A stretch of DNA of 64,000 bases from Otis tarda. Taxonomy: Eukaryota; Chordata; Aves; Otidiformes; Otididae. Location: NCBI GenBank assembly GCA_026413225.1, contig CM048552.1:54699001-54763000 (forward strand), in the 5' to 3' direction. Every line of letters starts with the position of its first letter. The first letter of the stretch is position 1. Positions 1 to 12,324 of the stretch are shown here, piece by piece. Both the position numbers and the translations under genes were made by a program. Under the pieces are notes generated by a model. That model made no database searches. It had not been told where the DNA came from and saw only the letters and a program-made list of their open reading frames with translations.

Positions 1-3000
1 CTTTCTTTAGTATTTGTGATTAAGTATTTTGTTTTGTAGGATCTAGTCAAACTGAATGAGAGACCTCATTATTATATAAATATCCTAGAAATTGTTTGAG
101 AGAGACCTTATGCCAAACTTTTATCACTAAAGATAAAACAAGTCATACAAAACAAATATTTTTAAAATGCTGTTGTTCTAAAACCCAAGCAAAACTATTA
201 TTCACCTAGAAGACAACCTACTTTCCCAAGTTGTGCGTCCTTGTTAGTGGGAATGATTGAATTACTGAGATGATTTAAGGTTTTCTTCTCTTTATTGCTT
301 TCTGTATCCTGAAGTCTTCACTACTTAAATGAAGTTAAGAAAAGCAATGTTGCTGTAAATCAGTGTCTTGGTATACAGTAAATGTAAAAGCTTTGTATTT
401 TTCTGAACAATGTACATAGCAATTGCATGGCAGCGATGCATACTTGTAGCCATGGTTTATAATCTTTTAGCTTGCTATCAATTTTTTTTGTAATGCAGCT
501 GAATAACAGGAGGAAGATGATTTTTACAAGACATTTCTATGGTCTTTCATCCTACTATACCTTAAGTCTTTTGCAGTAAACCGGAAATGTCTGGCAGGCT
601 CTGACACAGCCTTCTCCGTATTTTGGATACTTGAATGAAAAACCCACAACCAATATGCTGTGTAAGGGCTACTGAGGTACTACATAGGACCTAGACAAGA
701 GCTGAGCCAGATAGAGTGCAGTTTGGGCACTCTGGAAGGTGCCTCGAGGAGACAAAGGCTACAGTGAATGGACTGGGAACAGAGTTGTTTCTTCCTGGTG
801 CAATCAACAGAATCTAGTGGATCACATTGCTGTGATGTAGAAGAAAATGTGAAATGGGTGTGGTAGAGCTTAAAGATGATGGATGAGGGAAATTAGTACT
901 GTGTTGGATGGTGAGATTAATTCTGGCAAACTTTCCTGTAGTTAACGGCAAGTAATTTTTTTTAGAAACACTGGTCACCTGGGGAATGAAATGCGTTTTG
1001 CCAGACAGTGATGTTGAAGAGGACTGGAGGGGGTGTGGTGAATAAACAAGTAACATGAGTGCATACTGTAATACAGCAAAATAAGGTGTGTTGGTATATA
1101 GAAGGGGGGAAATCAGACAGAAGTACTGAGCAGCATATGATATCATTAAAATAGTTACTGTGACTTTACATGTGGGTTTTTTGACACTTCAGAAGTTACT
1201 TTGATAATCTAGAAATGGTTCAGAAGAATGGTGCAAGGAAGGTAAACCACGGAATAAGGCTGTTGGTACTGTGCAGACTGAGGCTTAGTGGAGTACATTC
1301 AAGAGAAGAATCATATTACCTCGTACTTCAAGTACACTGAAGGGGAAGACATTTGTGATAAGAGGGCTTTATTTAGCCGTAAAGATCTAATGGCTGGCTG
1401 CTGAACTTAATTCCAGACTAGTTGTTAGGTACAATGCACTATGGAGTTAGTTACCTCTCTTAAAACTTTGCATGAGACTGAATGTTAATCTCCTTTCCAT
1501 TAATGGTTTAGGGATTTAATTCCTATCTGAGATGCTTTAATTGGTCAGAAGATGAGAATGGTACTTGAGTTGCTCATTAGAATGTCCTGCTCTGCTTCCA
1601 TTGAAGATCAGACTAGATGAGTTCATATAATAATAAAGATGTTCCTAACTAGGAAGAGTTTCCAAGAATCATAGAATAGTTTGGGTTGGAAGGGACCTTT
1701 AAAGGTCATCTAGCCCAACCCCCCTGCAAGGAGCAGGGACATCTCTAACCAGATCAGGTTTCTAAGAGCCCTGTCCAACCTGGCCTTGAGTGTTTCCAGG
1801 GATGGGGCATCTACAGTCTCTCAGCAACCTGTCTCAGCGTTTCACCACCCTCATCGTAAAAAATTCTTCCTTATATCTAGTTTGAATAGAAGTGTTTCTC
1901 TTTTCCCCTTTTGACACAGTCATTTACCAGTATATAAGCTTACACCTGCTGTAGCTCCAGAGAAACTTTATTCTGGAATGTTCTAAATTACATCTTAAGA
2001 ACACAGCCAAAATAATTTAAAATTCAGCAATTATCATGTGTGATTGCCTTAAAAAGCTCGACCCACCATTGGTACTTTAAAGCAGAATCTGGCTTAGACT
2101 TCTGAGTTTTAGTCACTCAGATTTACATGACTAGGATGAACCCTTCTATGAAATACTGTGATAGGCGAGATAAATAGAAACATCTGAACTGCAGCTCTTC
2201 TAGGACATTCTCTGTAGCTCTTTCCATCACAGAACTTCTCTCTCCTTTTTGAGACAGTAAGGTCATGGCAGAGAACATTACAAAGCTTCTTTCTGTTTTC
2301 AGGCATTTTACAAATCCACAATTGCAGGAGATTACTGTATGGATTTTATTTTCTTCCAGAATGAAATATATAGTTCCACAGTGATTATATAGATGGTGAA
2401 TGGTTGTACTTTTTTTTTGTATATAGGCTTATTGTGAAATTAGTACTTGTAAAGGCAAAAGAGAATAATCATGTATGTTGAATTTTTTAATATTTTTTTT
2501 TCTACTTGTGGGAGGGAGTATGTCTTAGAAGCTGTCACTCCTAAGATGACCAATGCAAATATTTGCTATGAACATCACATCTGTAGTTGCTTACGCTTAC
2601 AGGGTTACTGTTTTAAAATGTTGTGTTTTCTTGTAAGCAGCAACTAACCTTTCTTTAGCTGCTTTCATCTGAACACCTTAAGACCAAAACTGATAATGGA
2701 AACTTTATTCCTGCTAGTTTTCATCACTTTGCTGTTTCTGTAAGTTGATATTACAGAACTCAAGGAGCTTGCATTTCCATTTTAAGCTCACATGTTCATT
2801 AAAATGATTCTGTTTTGGTTTTAGTTAAGGCTTACTTGTATAAATGCACAGGTTTGAAGTCCTGTTCAGTCTGGGTCTTTTTAACTCAGATATCTGAAAT
2901 ATCTGAGCTTGAATCTGATTCACAATGCTTTCTATACTAATTGTGTTGTACTAGATCATTAGAGAATTGAATGTTAGCATATAAAACTATATGCATAGTG

Positions 3001-3723
3001 AAGGAAACATTTGTTAAACAAGAATGAGCTGTTCTAATGTTAGAGGAATTAATGTGATTCGGGAGCTGTTTTAGCTAGAGTATTGTGGCTAATCTTGCAT
3101 TTTCATTTTTAAACTAAAGAGAATTTAACTTCATTGTGACGTATGTAGAGTGGAGAGATAATTTTCCTTTGCCTTTTGCTTTGGCATGTGCATACACATC
3201 TAGACATACATATGCATGTCTGCATCTTGGTAACCTGACTTCTCTGAAAGTGTAGGGGTTCTTATGTATGAATCTTAATTTCAAAAATCATTGCTTCTAA
3301 GCAACCTATTTGGAAATAATATTCTGTTAAGACCCAGGTTTGGAGAGGGGAGACTAATCCTATGCTTCTAAAGAACTTCAGATCTACATCTGATAACTTC
3401 ATATTACTAATCTAATAAAAAATGTTGCATTAGATTCTGACTGTAGACCCTGTGCATAATTAAAAGGAGACACAGGAAATTACTTGCAAGGCTGAGAAAA
3501 ACATGAGATGAATCATACTGTCATGTCTGAATCTGAGATCTAATTGTATTTGCTTAGCAGATGAACAGTGGGAAGACCTCCTAGGTGGATAAGTGGATAT
3601 TTGTTAATAGTTTCATGCATTTCTTAATAAGGCCATGCTTAACAGAAAATAGTTGGTGCTTACCTCCTTAAAGAATACAACTCAAAGCTTTAAAATCTTG
3701 AAGTACTCCTTTTCTTTGTACAG
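1..3723 (+). other. UBN2: UBN2 intron (3' part) upstream of the first visible exon
   Basis: This stretch is AT-rich with no recognisable coding exon. The AG at about 38-39 follows a T-rich run, but the sequence after it reaches a stop quickly in the frame I followed. The only identifiable element is a CR1 relic at about 1666-1900. It is assigned to a UBN2 intron because the next exon begins with an acceptor at 3721-3723 and encodes an internal part of UBN2. Confidence 0.7.
1666..1900 (-). mobile_element. CR1 LINE 3'-end fragment
   Basis: The sequence carries the characteristic avian CR1 3' region read in antisense. It begins with a CATAGAAT octamer (1670-1677), then a tract beginning TTTGGGTTGGAAGGGACC, a block around CCAACCTGGCCTTGAGTG, and ends in TTCTTCCTTATATCTA. 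The octamer lies at the left, so the element's 3' end points left and it is on the - strand. It is severely 5'-truncated (about 235 bases of a several-kilobase element), which is normal for CR1. It has diverged by point changes and looks inactive. Confidence 0.93.
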
Positions 3724-3970
3724 TCAACAGCAGGAGCATCATTACTGGCTAACGCCGCACCTCTGACTCTCATGGCATCACCCCTGTCTGTAACCACTCA
3801 GAACGTGACGTCTGCACCATTAACTCCTTTTGGGATGCTGGGTGGCCTTGTTCCTGTGACCGTGCCCTTCCAGTTTCCCTTGGAGCTGCTTGGCTTTGGG
3901 ACGGACACAGCTGGAGTGACAACCACCTCGGGATCTACCTCAGCAGCTTTCCACCATAGCCTAACTCAGA
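3724..3970 (+). CDS. UBN2: UBN2 coding exon (third from last)
   Basis: The acceptor is TTTCTTTGTACAG ending at 3723 and the donor is GTGAGT at 3971. The exon is 247 nt, enters in phase 0 and leaves one base of an Asn codon. It encodes about 82 residues beginning STAGASLLANAAPL and ending HHSLTQ. Confidence 0.92.
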
Positions 3971-6082
3971 GTGAGTGGAATTAGTTATTACACTGTACTA
4001 TAAGGAAAGATACATCCTGAAAATTGAGATTAAGAAGGGAAGGAATAAAGTTGAGGCACTCCAATTTGGTTCATAAAAATCCCTACAGGATAGTAAATGT
4101 GATTTCCTCACTGGTAAAACTTTGTTTATGTAACTATCCAAATGTCATGAATCACCTTTGATAAGCTTAACTTCATTGTTACACTCACATAATATACTTA
4201 GTTTTGAACATGCTTCTTTGGGTTAACTTGTAGTCCCTTATCTTCAGAAAGGAATATACCTTAAAAGTGTCCAGATGTCACCATACAAGTAAGAGACTTA
4301 ATATGGTGATTCCTCAAAATATCCTTGGCTCAGTATTCTCAGATACCAAACACTTCTCTTATGAGGAAGTATCAACCAAGTTGGCACTTATTTTTTTTTT
4401 CTCGTTGCTTAAAAGAAATTCTTCAGGTTTTTAACTTACATCAGTTTTTGGTCTTTCTGCCGAAGGAAATGATACAAAGAGTTGCATCCCAATAGCAAGG
4501 CGTGGTCCTTTCTCTGACTTTTTGATTAATCATATCTGAATAGGTCTGTTTCTGTTGACTTATTCCAGCCATCAGAAATCAGGTATTTATTTTTGTTGTT
4601 GAGATACATCTTCAGAAATCTGTGCAAATTAGCATGCTACTATAGCTACACTAAAAAAAAAAAAACCAACTTCCTATTTCACAAAGGCTACCTCTGTCCT
4701 TGAGATTTGTTTTTAATCTTTGTTGCTATCTTTTGTTTCCCTCAGACTTACTGAAGGGTTTACAGCCAGGTGCTCAGCACGCAGCAACGCTGTCTCACTC
4801 ACCTCTGCCTGCTCACTTGCAGCAAGCTTACACAGGTAAAGACATTGTATTTTTCTTATTACTTAGTTTTAACTTAAAAGTCAGATTTCTGCCCTAGACT
4901 GAAATAAAATGTACACCAGAACTGAAGTTGATTTAAAGAAGACACAACACGGGGATAAGCTTTGGTAGCAGCAGACTGTACACATCCTACTGTAGCAATA
5001 TTTTTGGAACCCAAACAATTGTGTTTTCTACTTTTCTTCAATGTCAGGAACAAAAAAAGTTCAAAAATTTCAATAATACTTTATAGTAGCAGTTCTAGAA
5101 ACCAAAGTGTACGGATTCAACTAGTGGGGAAAAAAGGAATACTACTTACTGGATGCTAACATGACTGTTTACAGGCTGCATAGTCTGTATTGGCAAGATT
5201 GGTTTTTTTCACTGAATTTTAGTTTCTCCTTTGGAGGAGAAACTGACCTTCCAGCTAGAAGCTTCTTCATGTTTCTTGTAAGACTGTATACATGTGTGAA
5301 CAGTGTGATGGTTTCCTAATGGAAGATCTATGTTTCCTGGGAATTTTATCCTTAAAAGCTGTGTGTTTTGAGAAGAGAAGCTGAAGTAGAACATCTCATT
5401 CTTCTGTTTGTAAGGCTTAGAGCGGAAACGCTGTCATTATGCTTTATAAGGTACAATTTAGGGTGGACTCCTTTCTTTGCCACCTATAGAGGGGTTTTTT
5501 TCTGGCCAGGAGAAGGAACAGGAAGGGTAGCAGTGGCTTGGTGGGGGTTCTTCATCCTCTTTTCAGAAACCTCAGCACCAAAAAAATGAGCAACAAGTGT
5601 TGCTCTAACAGGCTGTGAAAACAAACCAGTTGTTTTCAACTGGTTGTTACTGTATTTGGTACAACCTTAATTTTTTTGTCATGGTGAGTGCCACAGGTTG
5701 AATACTAAAAATGCTTTATCAAAATGTAAAGAGTTCTAAAGAAAGGCTTGATTTTAAATATTTTTTTCAGTATCCCAAGTTGCGGCTTAATCTTTAGAAA
5801 GATGGTATCTTTTAGTATGAAGCCTGAAATATGAGGCTTCAACAGTGCTATTTCTAATAAGTAAACTGCAGAGAAGATGTGAAGCCTTCCACCCCATAAA
5901 AACAATGTACTTTTTGGTGATGCTAAAGCTGAATGTGCCAAATTCCTGTCTCTTTTGCTGTAAGTTACAAATATAAAAGTTCACTTATGCTTTTATTCTT
6001 CCCTTTTTTTTCACCCTGTCTCTAAACTACAGATGGAGGCCAAAGTAAAGGGGACACTAAGTTACAGCGGAAAAACCAGTGA
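3724..6082 (+). CDS. UBN2: Ubinuclein-2, C-terminal part (last three coding exons)
   Basis: UBN2 is a paralogue of UBN1, a subunit of the HIRA histone H3.3 chaperone complex, and acts in the nucleus. Only the C-terminal 128 residues are in the window, joined from exons 3724-3970, 4746-4835 and 6033-6082 with intact acceptors, donors and matching phases (247+90+50 = 387 nt, 129 codons with stop). The protein segment contains PFGMLGGLVPVT, FQFPLELLGFGTDTAG, a TTTSGSTSAA stretch and the terminal DGGQSKGDTKL, which match my memory of the vertebrate UBN2 C-terminus. The segment is low-complexity, rich in Ser, Thr, Leu and Ala, with no enzyme domain; the conserved HIRA-binding domain is N-terminal and lies outside the window. 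FMC1 and LUC7L2 follow on the same strand, as in human 7q34, which supports the call. Confidence 0.92.
3971..4745 (+). other. UBN2: UBN2 intron
   Basis: A 775-base intron bounded by GTGAGT and CCCTCAG. It holds T-rich runs and a short poly-A tract near 4653-4664 but no other feature that I can name. Confidence 0.85.
4746..4835 (+). CDS. UBN2: UBN2 coding exon (second from last)
   Basis: A 90-nt exon with acceptor CCCTCAG and donor GTAAAG. It completes an Asn codon, then encodes LLKGLQPGAQHAATLSHSPL and PAHLQQAYT, and leaves one base of the next codon. Phase matches both neighbours. Confidence 0.93.
4836..6032 (+). other. UBN2: UBN2 last intron
   Basis: A 1197-base intron from GTAAAG to AAACTACAG. 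Short open frames on both strands inside it show no family resemblance and are taken as chance. Confidence 0.85.
6033..6082 (+). CDS. UBN2: UBN2 terminal coding exon
   Basis: The coding part of the last exon completes an Asp codon, then encodes GGQSKGDTKLQRKNQ and stops at TGA 6080-6082. The residues closely resemble the remembered human end, where Pro and Ser replace the first Gln and the Asn of QRKN. Confidence 0.93.
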
Positions 6083-7841
6083 CTTCTGGACAAGCAAGGG
6101 AGCTGAAGCAGTTCTGGTTGGCTGACAGAATCTGCCCAGTTGGGAAAGTGCTTATTGTCACAGGGCTGCTGTTTCTGTCGATGTTTACATATTCTGATCC
6201 CAAGCACTGTGGTGAGAGGAAGAAGAAAAAGAAAACAATACTTGATCAAAGAGAGAAGGAAAAGGAGGACTGGTCCTCCTGGTCATGCAGACTGGTCATG
6301 GTTTGATCTTGCCTAAAGAAACAAGCTTTTTTTTATCTGTTCTGATTGGCTTTTAAAAGAAATTGATCGTCAAACCCACAGCAGCACAAACATTTTTTTT
6401 CTGGATGATGTCCAATGAAGAGTTGAACACATGAGAGGAGCTAGAATAGGTTTCTCCATCCATTGTGTAAGGTGGAATCATCCACTTCATTAATGCCTGA
6501 AGTCCCCAGTGTTAGATTGTGTAGGTTCCGAGTGTACTATATGGTTGTGGACCAGAGGTTATGTAGAATAGAGGTGGCGCTGGGATACTTTGCATTTTAA
6601 TTAAACCCTTACACAAATGCAGTTTCTGATACAGGCATTTTTCCAGCTTTACAAGGCTGTTTAGCTTTAGGGAGCCTACTGATGTGTGCAGTCTCAGAGA
6701 GTTGTCTTCAAAAACAGATCTCCTGGTACATGGATGTGAGACACAGACTACTGGGAAATCCCTTCCTCCTTGGTTTTTGAGGTTTTTTTGATGAAAAGAT
6801 TCTTATTTTAAGGTAAGGGAGGAAGGGGATGGAAGTTTTTCCATTTACATGAAAAGGAAACCAACATTTTATTGGTCAAACTAGCATTTCTTTCCCATAT
6901 CTTTTTTTGTTAAGGCACACTTTTTTCAGTCCTTCCATTTGTTAAAACTTTCTTTTCCTTTATCTTGTGCTTATCTGCTACTGAAATTAAGTAATGTTCT
7001 ATTTATGTCTTTTATAAAACACAACAAGTTATTTACTCATTCTAGATCTTCCTCATCTTTCATTTAACTCCTACCAAAAGCCATGCGTCATACTGATTTG
7101 CTAGTTAAAGCTGGTTGTGACCTGTTCCAGAGCCAGGTTAGTACTGTTTCAGGCATTAGCCAAAGAGGAGTCGTTCAAAAGCGACCAGAGGTGCCTTCTC
7201 TTCTGGGGGCTGAATGGGTTGTCTCCAGCATTTCTAGCCCCTGCTGGCCTGGGGAGTTCCTGACCTGAACTCTTCCTTACATGGTAGCACAAGATTGCAA
7301 AGCTGGCTTTTTTTTTTATTTTTTGGATAGCAATACATCGACTGGTTCTTTTTTTAAGGTTAGGAAGTATCCAGCACATGTTGCACTTTTGACACTAGGA
7401 CAGAACTTAGCTGTTGAGTCCCTTGCGCTGTCAGATAAAAGGTGAGAATGGCAGAAACTGAAATAAGTCATGTGGGAAAGGAGCAAATAAAATAGTATGA
7501 TGCCCTTCTTCAACCCCAAAACATTCCTTTGGTCAGAGATGCTGAAATTCCTAGTAGTTAGTCTTGCCAGTAGTTTGATTTGAAACTGAACCAGCGACTA
7601 CTGGTTATCTCACACCTTCTAGACTGACCCATGGATAGTGAACCTTTAATGCTTTGGTTTTTTTTTTTCTAGATTAACTTATAGCTTTCAGGTTTCTTTT
7701 ACATGTGATTTATTTTTCTTAGACCAGACAACAATTTCTTTTCTATTTAGAGCTCATTTTAATTTTATATAAATATATATACGTGAATTTAAAATAATAT
7801 ATATTGTGTATTTAGTATAAAAATGTTGGGTTGAGCTCAGC

Positions 7842-7847
7842 AATAAA
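7842..7847 (+). terminator. UBN2: Polyadenylation signal AATAAA (possible short UBN2 end)
   Basis: A canonical hexamer about 1.76 kb after the UBN2 stop, preceded by an AT-rich block at about 7758-7820 and followed by T-rich sequence. It may give a short-UTR isoform. Confidence 0.4.
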
Positions 7848-10468
7848 TGTTTTTGCACAACACTTCTGTGAAAGACAGATTGAATTAAAATAAGATGCAT
7901 TAGTTTGTTAATTTCACTCCACAACATCTGCCAATTAAATGCTTTTTAGCTAGTGCTCATGTTTTGTATGTGGCGTGTTGATTAGGTAAGCTTGCATCTC
8001 TATCATCAAGGTTATTTAGAGTTGAAACATACAGCTACGTAGACTCTGGCATTCTTAACACTGTGCAAATTCTGTCAGAATACCATAAAACATTTAGAAT
8101 GCAAGCTCCATCTGATTTTTTTTTCTCTTTTCTCCAGGAAGGGTTGAAGGAAGATAACTTTTGGTTTTTGAGGCCTGAAAGTTCTGGCAGGATGTTAATT
8201 CTGTGTTCAAACCTGATACTACTTAACAATGCATGTAGCTAAGGGAGTTGCTGCAGTGAGGCACTAGGCAGCAGTGTATTTAAAAGACCCTGTCCTAAGA
8301 GAGTTCTACCTCTTCTGTGTTCTCCTTTTTCCTCATCAAGGCATCTCATTCAAATTGCCATATTTTATCTTCATACTTAATGAGATTTTAGACTGGGAGA
8401 CTTGGAGCCCATAATAACTACAGCACAAATTTCCTTTCAACATTCCTTTCTTCCTGGAAGTATGCCTCATCTTCAGTTGAGGAGTATCCTCTATAAATCT
8501 TCTGGAGGGTAGGAGTAGCCCTGTCTGTGTGGCCTGTTGAGCTTCTCAGTCTTGGGAAGCATGTAAACTAATACTTCTTGTGGAAATAAGTAGTAGGATG
8601 ATGAGAATAAAGATGACCGTACATTGTTTGTGAAGCCAGTTCAAACAGCCCCCCAGAGGGTAACTGTTTTCAGTCATTATGCTTCTGAGCTTCTTTGGAG
8701 TCAGCAACATAGCAATGAAAGGGTTTACACTCCCTGTTCTCTTTTCTCTGGTTAAACCTAGCAAGGCCAAATCAAAGGAAATAATGGGGTGGCTGCCAGA
8801 GACATTTGCAGGTAGCATAAAGAGGATGGGGAAGTGAAAGACTTCTGCAACGTCCAAATGCAAAATTAGGTTAATGTTTTACTATTTTCTGCACAGCAGC
8901 TCTTCTAAAGACATTTTCCCCCCAAGTTTTTACTACTTTTTAAGGGCCTTTGTTAATAAATAAACTGTAGTTGTACATACTAAATAACCCTCAGTATTCA
9001 CAAGCAATAAGAAAGCCAAGTAGAGCTGTCTCTTCCAGGCAGCAGGGCTGAACTTGGTTTGGGGACTGTATATGAGCTAACATGTCAAGCTCATTGAAAT
9101 CCCCGAACAAATGCAAGCAATAATTTCAAACGCAGGTTTTAGATGTTAAAACCATCTAGGTAATATTTTCTGCTACATGATCCAAAGTCCCAAAAGTTGT
9201 GGTAGCTATTATAATCCTTTCGAGATACTTGCAAAGAAGGCAGGCTAGATGAAAAGCAGGCTGCAAAGTTTCCTGATACCTTGGACTATAACTGTGTTCT
9301 CCCACTCCAAGATGCAAATGGCCTAAATCACTTTGTCCAGCCTTCTCTGTTGATTTGAGAAACATGACTAATACCAATCAACTAAGTCACAAGTGTGGAT
9401 GCTGTGGGTTTCACATCTGTTTTCTGCTAATCAGAAGTAACTTTTAATTACCTGGGTTCTGCTTCTTGTTTGAATCCGATCAAAGTTGTCTGATGCACAG
9501 ATTTGGGGGTGGGACAGGTGCCAAGAGCCTGTTTCCTTCCCGCAGTCCCATCACCTGACCCTTCCTCCACACTCCTTCTCCACTTGGTGCAAGACCCTTG
9601 AGGACATGAAAACAGAGAAATCCTGCAACTCTCCCAAGCTGCCATCAGTTGTGTGAACCATTAACCCTCTGGGAGTCATCTTGGGCTCCAACTAACTTTA
9701 TCACATTTGCTGCTACATTCGTAAAATGAACTTTTGGCTGTATTTATTAGCAAATTTTAATCTAGTTTACAGTTTGTTTGGTTTTCTTTTGAGTAGTTTT
9801 TGCCCGCAGATGGATTAGAAATGTTGGGGTGTTTGGGTTGGTTGTTTTTGTTTGTTTTGGGTTTTTTTGAGTGAATTGGTGAAGGCACAGTGGTCCCTCT
9901 TCTGCTTTTGTTTTGGGTTTTTTTGAAGATGGCATTGCAGGGAAAACCTGCAGCCAAGCCAAGCTGTGGAAGGCCTCCTCCCAGACTTAACTTCTGTGTT
10001 TTACTGAACTGGGGGGAAATCATTAAAGGGACACTTGCTTTTTGTTTAGGTTTGGTTGTTGTTTTTTTTTTTTTTCCATAAAATGAACCAGAAGGTGAAA
10101 GCAGTAGGTAAATGGCTGATTAATTAACACTTTATGCAATTTTAATTTTATAGAAATTAAAGGTTGGTAAACTTTGGTTGGTCCTAGCTCTGGTTAAATG
10201 GCTGTTACCCTCCATGACTTACTCGATTCAGGCCTTTGTCCTTTGTTTAAGTGCCTTTTTTTTTTTTTTTTTAAATTTTATTACCCTACCCTCTTTAAAC
10301 TGTTCTCAGAGATCCTGAAGTGCTGGAAGGCATTCTGGAGGAAAATCTTAAGCTTGCCAAGATGGCTTTATGCTGTTATACTATTTTTCCCTTTTGTAAA
10401 GAAAACAAAAGTGTGTAATGCGTGTAACTTCATAGCTGCTGTACCATGGTGTTGGTTCTGTGTGCTTG

Positions 10469-10637
10469 TGCGTTCTTTCTCTCCCACTCACACACGTGCG
10501 CACACGCACATAAACAGCAATATTCCTGAGAAACCTATTCATCCTCCTACATTGTCCTGGCTCTGTTAAACACTTCAAAGGTGAACGTTTGTGCAAAGTA
10601 CAATAAAAGAGTGTGTGTGAGTGTGTGTAAATGTGCA
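10469..10637. repeat. Imperfect CA/GT simple repeats
   Basis: A degenerate GT/CA patch at about 10469-10510 and a GTGTGTGAGTGTGTGT block at about 10611-10628 flank about 100 bases of ordinary sequence. The second block lies directly downstream of an AATAAA and could act as the GU-rich part of a polyadenylation site. Confidence 0.8.
10602..10607 (+). terminator. UBN2: Polyadenylation signal AATAAA with GT-rich downstream element
   Basis: The hexamer is followed within about 5 bases by a run of GT repeats to about 10637. A hexamer plus a GU-rich downstream element is the classical strong poly(A) site layout, although the GT run starts unusually close. This is a good candidate for a major 3' end of the UBN2 transcript. 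Confidence 0.5.
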
Positions 10638-12309
10638 TGAGAGAAAGGAAGTGGCTAATGGGAATGAAACTTCTTGCATTTTTCTCTGAAGGTTTTAAAT
10701 TTGGATCTGAATTAGGTCACAAGTAAAACATTATGGGCCCTGTCTGACAGCCTTAGTAAATACTGGACCACTTCACACAATTACTGAGTCTCAGGCAAAG
10801 ATGTGTGGCTGAAAATGCCAAGGATATGGGAGGCAAAAGAAGGTTAAAATAGCCGCTTGCAACAAGTTTGAGTTGAGATGAATTGCAAGGAATCTTGTGT
10901 GTGGCTAGTCATATCTACTTGACACCAGTTATTGCAAGGATTCTCACATTTACCCAAGCTGTCACTTCCTACCATGCATTACATCTAAGAAGGAATTTGG
11001 TAAAACCTGCAAGAGTGCAGCTGCTAATGGAAGTTCAAGCTGGTGCTACTTCACATGCTGCCTAAATCATTCACCATGAAGTACTTTTCTAGTTGTACTT
11101 TTTCGCAGTTTATTGGAATGTCATGAATGGTTTGTTATCTTAATATAATGAACAGTAAATTCATGTGGTGTTAGCTGCAAGTGAACCCTCATAATAGTGT
11201 CTATGCCTGTACCCTTGTTCTCTGACAAAATTAGCAATCTGCAATAGATCATCTAGTCATTTTAACAGTTCTGTGCTCAGAATCTGTCTAACTTAAGATT
11301 ATTATAAATATGCATACCTGAAATTAACAATTCACTTGTTGACCAAGTGCTAAACTTAAGGTAACATTCACATGCATCACTAGACTGTGCTAGCTGGGTG
11401 ATGTGCTTCCCCTGGGGAAGGTCTAATTTTGAATTGAAGCATTTACTTTCCAGAATGGGAATGGAATGAGGAGTCCTTCATAGGTGGAGAACTTGTTTAG
11501 AGAACAGAAAATAGGATATCAAATACAACATGTTCATGTGGAAGAGAATAGTCTCACTGCTATTTCAGTTCTTAGCTCGTCTTCACATGTTTCAGTGAAC
11601 CTGTTTATGTAAACTAGGCCACAGGCAGATTTCTTCTACCAATCTAATGGTGCCAGTCAAAGATAGGACTATTGCTGGTAGCTCAGCCAGTTGGAGTGAT
11701 GAGGATACTTCAGTGGAGTTTGCCACTACCTGTGGCAGTAAACTGAGATAACTAGGCTCTTCTGTTGCTGTTTAATTCATTTTGGGCCCACATGTTCTTT
11801 ATGCTAGGCTGATCTGTGAGATGGGGAATCTACAGCTGATGATGATGGTTGACTGTTACAGGGGTTTTTTTTGTTGGTTTTTTTTTTTTTTAACAAATGC
11901 AGCTGTTGTGAAAATCTGTATCTGTCTACTGCTTAAGAAATCACTGCCAAAATAAGCAGCCAGAAGTATGCTTACTGGGCCACTGGAAAGATAACTGTTA
12001 CATAGGGGAATGCTTTGTTTGTGGAAACTTCTGGTGTGGCTTCATCATCCTTTTTCTATGACCTGGTGATCCCTTGCTGCTGTAATAGCCTTTTGGGGCC
12101 ATGGAAAGCCCTGCTGCTGCTATGAGTTATGCTGAGAGATCAGCATGGCCTGGAACTGGCCCAAAACCGGGGAAGTACAAAGATTCCCTACAGCTGTTTT
12201 TGCACACTCCTCATAAATAAAACTGTGCTAATCTTGTCAGTAGTCAAGGATATAGGTCTCTATTTTGTAGCCATTTTTGACAGCTATAATTCTATAGAGC
12301 AACTCTGGA

Positions 12310-12324
12310 GGGGGGGGGGGGGGG
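12310..12324. repeat. Run of 15 G
   Basis: An uninterrupted 15-base G homopolymer within otherwise AT-rich sequence, directly visible. Such runs mutate by slippage, are prone to sequencing error, and can form G-quadruplex structures in RNA if the region is UTR. Confidence 0.9.

Noticed and set aside
1-120. Possible exon after TTTTGTTTTGTAG at the left edge
   Set aside because: The following sequence carries stops within a short distance and shows no resemblance to UBN2.
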